Assembly (NCBI RefSeq): GCF_000003815.2
Contig: NC_049990.1
Span: 5,288,626-5,352,625 of the forward strand
Direction of reading: 5' to 3'
DNA from: Branchiostoma floridae
Taxonomy: Eukaryota; Chordata; Leptocardii; Amphioxiformes; Branchiostomatidae
Length of the DNA: 64,000 nt
This document shows positions 59,123 through 64,000 of the stretch, in pieces (position 1 is the stretch's first letter; the number at the start of each line of letters is the position of its first letter). Under the pieces are notes generated by a model. It did not search any database and had not been told where the DNA came from. It worked only from the letters and a program-made list of their open reading frames with translations. The position numbers were made by a program, and so were the translations under genes.

Positions 59123-62100
59123 TTACTTCTTGTTTTTTGCAGCAGTTTTAGGTGAGAAGAAGCTGGATATGCTCTTCATGCCTGTTTTATCCACCTTACT
59201 GAGGGCTCTCTGTGCAGCTGTCATCTTTGTGTTCTGCAAAGAGAAATCAGGGCTTAGTGCATTGATTGAATGTGTCAACTTGTATTGCCACTGTTTATAA
59301 TCATAAAGTGACATTTTATAGATGTAAATGTCCAACCCTGGCAAGACAGGGAACAAAGGATGCTAAACTGAAAGAGAGAAAGAGACAGAAACAGAAACAT
59401 GGTTGCCCAGAGTCAAAATCATTACAATAAATTGAAATGGTAGTCTCTGTGCCAATTAAGGTATGATATGATATTTCTTACCCTTCACCCCAAACTACCA
59501 AAATGTATAAAATGACAGAAGAAATCCTTAAAAGGTTAACACATTGTGTTCACTGAAATGTAAAATCATTTCTTATAATCTTTTCTTCTTCAGGCATGAC
59601 TCTACCATAATGTAATGTCAATTCACTTAGACAAAAGAACATCAGTAATAATAATCAACATCATGTAAACATTATTACATGAGTATATTTCTACTTCTTG
59701 ACCAGCTCACCTTTGGTTTGTCATCTTTGACAGCAAATTTGCTGTAGTCTTCAGCTGCTTCTGGAATCTCTGAAGACAGTTTAGCTTTCTGAAACACAGA
59801 AATATTTATGGTTGGTAACTGCACAGAATTTTAACTTTTAGCACTGAATTTTTGCAAGATATAGCCTTGCTAGAAAGTGTGGTTACACAAACTAAAATTC
59901 CATGTTTTTGGTTACACCTCGATCAGAGGTATTGGTCTTTTAGCTTTAGGGAAGGATTGCATAATATTAGGAAGTGCATAAAATAATCACCTTTGCTGGA
60001 GGCTCACCACACTTGACTTCTTTTTTCTCAGGAAGCTTGATTCTGTGAAATAGGAATGAACAATAAAATATAATCTTATTTCAAAAGATGTCAAAATCAG
60101 ACAAATACATGACACTATATATTGGTGACAATATGGGAAACAATCTATAAGAAATATTAGACATGTCAAAAATGCATCTCGCAATAAAAACATGTATCAA
60201 GAACACAATGGACATATTTAACATAAGTATAGATGAAGTCACAGGAACTTTCTACCTTGATAGCAAACAAGTGCATTACTATTACCTACAAAGACACCAA
60301 CAAAGCACCTCAAAGCTATCTTCAACATGATGATGATTGCCATGATAACTTACCCCATGTGTTGAGTTAGCTGCTTACTAAGGTCTGCACTGATATAATC
60401 TGACACCAGTCCACAAGCATAGCGCAGGTAGTCATCTGTTAAAGACAAACAATAAGAAACCATAATTGCTTAATGTGTATAACATTTTTTTGTTTATCTC
60501 TATTTCTATTTGCTTTATTCCACACAGAATAACATAACAAACACACGATATATAGGTAACGAGTACCTGAAAAATCTGAAGATGAAATACAACAAAGAAA
60601 AGAAAAAACAACATTTCTATCATAAGAGCATTGAGGCAGAATATCAAATCAATCAATGTATATTTGCATAACCTATTGATTATATGTATGTGGGCATTGA
60701 CTTGAAAACTGAGTATTCTTTCTGTATGGCCATATATTGTATACTGATCATCTACATCTAGAAACCATCTAAACATATTCATTGAATCCAGAACATTGGC
60801 CCTTCAAGATGAGAAAGGTTTTGTAACCATGGGAAACCGCAAAGGAGGTGGGGCAATGACATCAGAGAATGGATGGGCAAGCCACTGGCAGAGTGTTCCC
60901 ACAGAGCCAGAGACAGGAGGGAGTGGAGGAGGCTGATACTGTATGTTACCATAGTCCAGACCCTCAGGTATGAGAATGGGACTAGAGGTAAGTGTAAGTA
61001 AGTAAAGAGGAGAGGGATAAGCTCTGTCTTCCAATACCATGCCCAAGACCCACTACCCCTAAAAAGAAGACTATGAGGACTTAACCTTTTTCAATGCCAT
61101 ACATGTACAATTATTACTTATTCTTACCTCTGGAAGCTTGCTCAGTTTTGAGACTGTGAGTGAATGTAAGCAGCTGTGCCCCTCCTGTCACCTTTACACT
61201 GCTGTCTGTCAGCTTGTCTGCTGCCTGCTCCACCTGGAAAACACAGACTTTCTTCATAATTTTTTTTTTTTTCATTTCAGCAATGCATCAATGCAGACAC
61301 AATCCTTTGTACAAATTACTAAAATGCATAGTTACACACTTATAATAATATACAAACAATTGACACACACAGAAAACATCTGCATAAGATCCACTGTCTG
61401 GTGCAGGAAGGATTTTTCACTTTAGCCTCAGATGCAGTTCATGAAAATATTGTTAGATGGGGTTGGTGAAAATGAACAAGGTGGCTAAACAAGATGGCTG
61501 AACATCCTTGCTTGGAAGATTCATCCGTAAGTTTTAACTAGTTGTAAGCCAAGAAAAAACACTACATGCAATCGGAATAGGGAGAATACAACACACAACA
61601 TTGTTCACTCTGCAAAATATCTGTAGTTTTATCTCCTATTGGAACAATAAACAACTAAAGTAGAAGCATTTACCTTCTGCTTTAACCATTTGAGAGTACG
61701 TTCCTCACTGTAACGACAAGCCCTCACATCACCTGACCCTGAAGTTAACAAAGGAATTATATACATAAGTAAAGGAATGAAAGAGAAGATCTCCTTTAAT
61801 ATGAATACAAAAAACACTTAAATCAAAGCCTTAGACTTAGAGTTAAAAGGTTCAACAGATATTTGAGGGTTTGCATAGGGGGTCCCAACAATGCTTTACG
61901 CTTAATTCAGAAGAGCACCCTACATATTATGATAAAATCGAAGGCAATTTTCTAAAATTTTGTCGCCTCACTTAGAATAAAAGCTTCCCCTGCAAATTAT
62001 GGCAAATCAAAATGAGCTGCCTATGCCCTACAAAGAGCATGTAGTCCCTCATACTTTGTATTATGTCTACATGATACTATAATTAGTAGCAGTATTTTTT

Positions 62101-64000
62101 AAGTTGATTAACCTTTGACATCACAGATGTGTTCCAAGTCAGATGTGTTGATGCAGCTCAACAACCTGGTGCATTCTGGGTACTGGTCATCTGATATCAG
62201 TTGGTCGATTGGCATGTACATCCCACTCTGGGAAAAAAACAGTATATTTGTTAACATGAATTAAAGGTATTAGAAAGTGCTTCTTCAGTCAATGTTGTGC
62301 ACAAAATATATGGCAAGATCTTTTTCACTAGCACATGTAGTCTAGTGGTTACTGGCCCTACTCCTGGACCAAGCAGTCATGAGTTTGAATCCCGGCTGTG
62401 TCACTCACTCAACATGTTACTTAGAAAGATCCTTAGGACAGGACATTAAGCTGTGGTCCAGTTCATTCATTGTTTTATTTATTTATTGATCTTTAGGGTA
62501 GTCCCTTCAGTTAACGTAGTAACTGATTTCCAAGGGAGCCCTATATACATGTTCGCACAGCGACGGGTTATACCGCCCCTTACGGGGTGACACACCCGTC
62601 CGGGTGAATGATGTAGATCACCATGTGGCTGATACGAGACAAAGGTCGCCAGGCCTCCATCCGGGTGATTTGAAGTGAATCACCAACTTCCGACAGAAGG
62701 ATCTGCACCAACGCACACCGCATCATCGCACGTGTGGGGGTTCTTTAACGTGCATGGGGTATGGCTCTCCCCATACACGGGACCTCCATTTAACGTCCTA
62801 TCCGAGGGGCGACTCATTTTTCACTTGAGTAAAGTGAGGAAAGTCGTGTTAAGTGCCTTTCCCAAGGGCACAAGACCGGCAACACGGCAGGCGGATTCGA
62901 ACCGGCGACCTCTCGGTCACGGGCCGAATACACTACCACTGTGCTACGCGGCCCCACATTGTGCTGCAGGAATTTTCCTGGTACAATATTAATGAACCTG
63001 CACATACTGTACATAGTGTCTCTGTCTTTAACAGTGGAATTCAACTCACTTTTACCCTGTCAATACTATAGATTGAAGCACATGTACTCTGATGTACAAT
63101 GCATTATATCTTAACTTACAAATTTGTCAGAAAGACAAGAGAGTACTGAGCTTACCTCATAGGCTTTTACTAGATATGGCAAGACCAGAAACAGGGGGTC
63201 AACTGGGGTCACCATGTGCAAGCTTCCATCTGAAACATTGAAATAGGATTTTGAAGGATATCATGTTATAACTAAATCTTAAACTTCATCCACAATACAT
63301 CATAGAACATCATAGATTTTTTTTCTTTGTCTGCTTGTCAGTACTCTAATTTGCAGGTCTATCAGTCTAAATAAGTGCATGGCATGGATGCATCTATACT
63401 TAAGTGCTTGAAATGTACCGGTAGCAAAAAAAAATTATTTACAGGAATGATTTCAAGCTTATGGTTAGGAAGATGCACAGTGCAATATCACCTTGTTGAA
63501 TAGACTCGCCGATGAACCAGGACCTGAATTCCTCCTGGAAAGCCAATACTTCCAGGACCTGCTGGTTCTCCTTGGAAAACAGGAACATGCCACTTTTCTC
63601 TGGGGAAATAGCAGCACAGAACTCATTAGAGGAATGGACAAACAGCAGTCTTCCAAAATGTTAATGTAAAGTAAGGTTACGCTTTTTCTATGGTTGAGTG
63701 AGTGACTGAGCAAGTGATAACTGATGATAGTCCATCAAAGCTCTATCTCCATTGCTTACATTTATAGCCAGGGATACTAGGTTACACTTTACTCTTTGTA
63801 GTTAGTGTGTTGGGTTCTTTTTATATAGAGGTTTGACACTTGAGGCTTCCCCAAACTCTGGACAAACAGCTCAAGTGGTATTCTGCAATCAACTGAACAT
63901 TTCTGAAGCATGAAGGTTGAAAGGATCATCAAACTTTCAAAGTTGAAATAGACAAACCTGTTTTGGGATGTAGAAGCTTGACGAAAGTCGGTCCTCCATC
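59123..64000 (-). CDS. RNASEH2B: Ribonuclease H2 subunit B, partial (5' end beyond window)
   Basis: Non-catalytic subunit of the nuclear RNase H2 complex, which removes ribonucleotides and RNA from DNA. Exons from the 5' side: 64000-63958 (incomplete), 63599-63492, 63229-63156, 62227-62113, 61738-61674, 61233-61128, 60435-60354, 60042-59991, 59788-59711, 59233-59123; all phases match, 277 aa visible. Matches to recalled human protein: FVKLLHP, SWFIGESIQ, TPVDPLFLVLPYLVKA, YSEERTLKWLKQKV, DDYLRYACGLVSDYI, EDYSKFAVKD and KMTAAQRALSKVDKTGMKSI. The C-terminal GMKSISSFF is a PIP-box-like PCNA-binding motif as in vertebrates. The missing N-terminus should be a few dozen residues. The N-terminal triple-barrel and C-terminal helical parts are both represented; no truncation or frameshift is seen. 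Confidence 0.95.
60780..61127 (-). other. RNASEH2B intron with a GC-richer insert
   Basis: Sequence 60800-61060 is richer in G than its surroundings (GGAGGTGGGGCAATGACATC, CAGGAGGGAGTGGAGGAGG) and looks like a retroelement fragment. No reading frame is recognisable and no target duplication was found. Confidence 0.3.
62330..62463 (+). mobile_element. tRNA-derived SINE head in RNASEH2B intron
   Basis: A-box-like TAGTCTAGTGGTTACTGG and B-box-like GAGTTTGAATCCCGG are spaced as in a tRNA, followed by CTTAGAAAGATCCTTAGGAC. No cloverleaf pairing good enough for a functional tRNA. Confidence 0.55.
62466..62955 (-). mobile_element. Full-length-looking tRNA-derived SINE, about 490 bp
   Basis: On the minus strand the head reads GCCGCGTAGCACAGTGGTAG...CGCCGGTTCGAATCCGCC (A and B boxes), the body contains GGGAAAGGCACTTAACACG and GCACGTTAAAGAACCCC, and the tail is GATCAATAAATAAATAAA. 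It lies in the RNASEH2B intron between exons 62227 and 63156, inserted antisense next to another SINE head. Related bodies occur at 28930 and 32200. Confidence 0.75.

Noticed and set aside
59123..64000. Functional link between the IRF gene and RNASEH2B (interferonopathy genes close together)
   Set aside because: Proximity of 25 kb with two unrelated genes between them is not evidence of a shared system.

Overview
The window looks like invertebrate chordate DNA, most likely an amphioxus (Branchiostoma). The genes are intron-rich with short exons, they match chordate families exon by exon, the background is AT-rich, and the introns are packed with short palindromic DNA transposons, tRNA-derived SINEs and LINE tails. 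One 100-base assembly gap is present. No prokaryotic, organellar or CRISPR sequence was seen. The organism call is an inference from gene content and repeat style.

Layout. (1) 0.3-20.4 kb, minus strand: a complete PINCH/LIMS gene (five LIM domains, integrin-linked kinase adaptor). It has three alternative last exons and at least one, perhaps two, alternative 5' ends; the second candidate is a 176-codon Lys/Pro-rich and acidic exon at 24.5-25.0 kb. (2) 20.5-29.5 kb: transposon-rich intergenic DNA, including a palindromic Tc1/mariner remnant, followed by the upstream region of the next gene with a cluster of IRF-binding (ISRE) sequences. (3) 29.5-35.0 kb, plus strand: a six-exon interferon regulatory factor of 341 aa with a DNA-binding domain and an IRF association domain. 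(4) 35-44 kb: no gene seen; tandem repeats, a tandem segmental duplication with a PIF/Harbinger-like insertion in one copy only, and a 163-bp satellite-like array. (5) 44.0-47.9 kb, minus strand: laforin (EPM2A), a CBM20 domain plus dual-specificity phosphatase, with altered residues around the catalytic Cys. (6) 48-52.5 kb: gap-containing TIR element and a LINE tail. (7) 52.8-55.6 kb, plus strand: TSSC4 (U5 snRNP assembly factor) with tandemly duplicated exon edges. (8) 59.1-64.0 kb, minus strand: ten exons of RNASEH2B, whose 5' end lies beyond the window.

The five genes do not form one pathway: they cover cell-matrix adhesion, innate immune transcription, glycogen metabolism, spliceosome assembly and removal of RNA from DNA. 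Exon coordinates were derived by hand from GT/AG sites, reading phase and family alignment recalled from knowledge. All exon junctions given for the five genes are phase-consistent.

The most unusual signals are a dispersed repeat with a dimer-type hammerhead ribozyme architecture (several copies, with compensatory changes in stem II), the three interchangeable PINCH terminal exons, repeated tandem duplication of exon edges in PINCH and TSSC4, and the non-canonical laforin P-loop.
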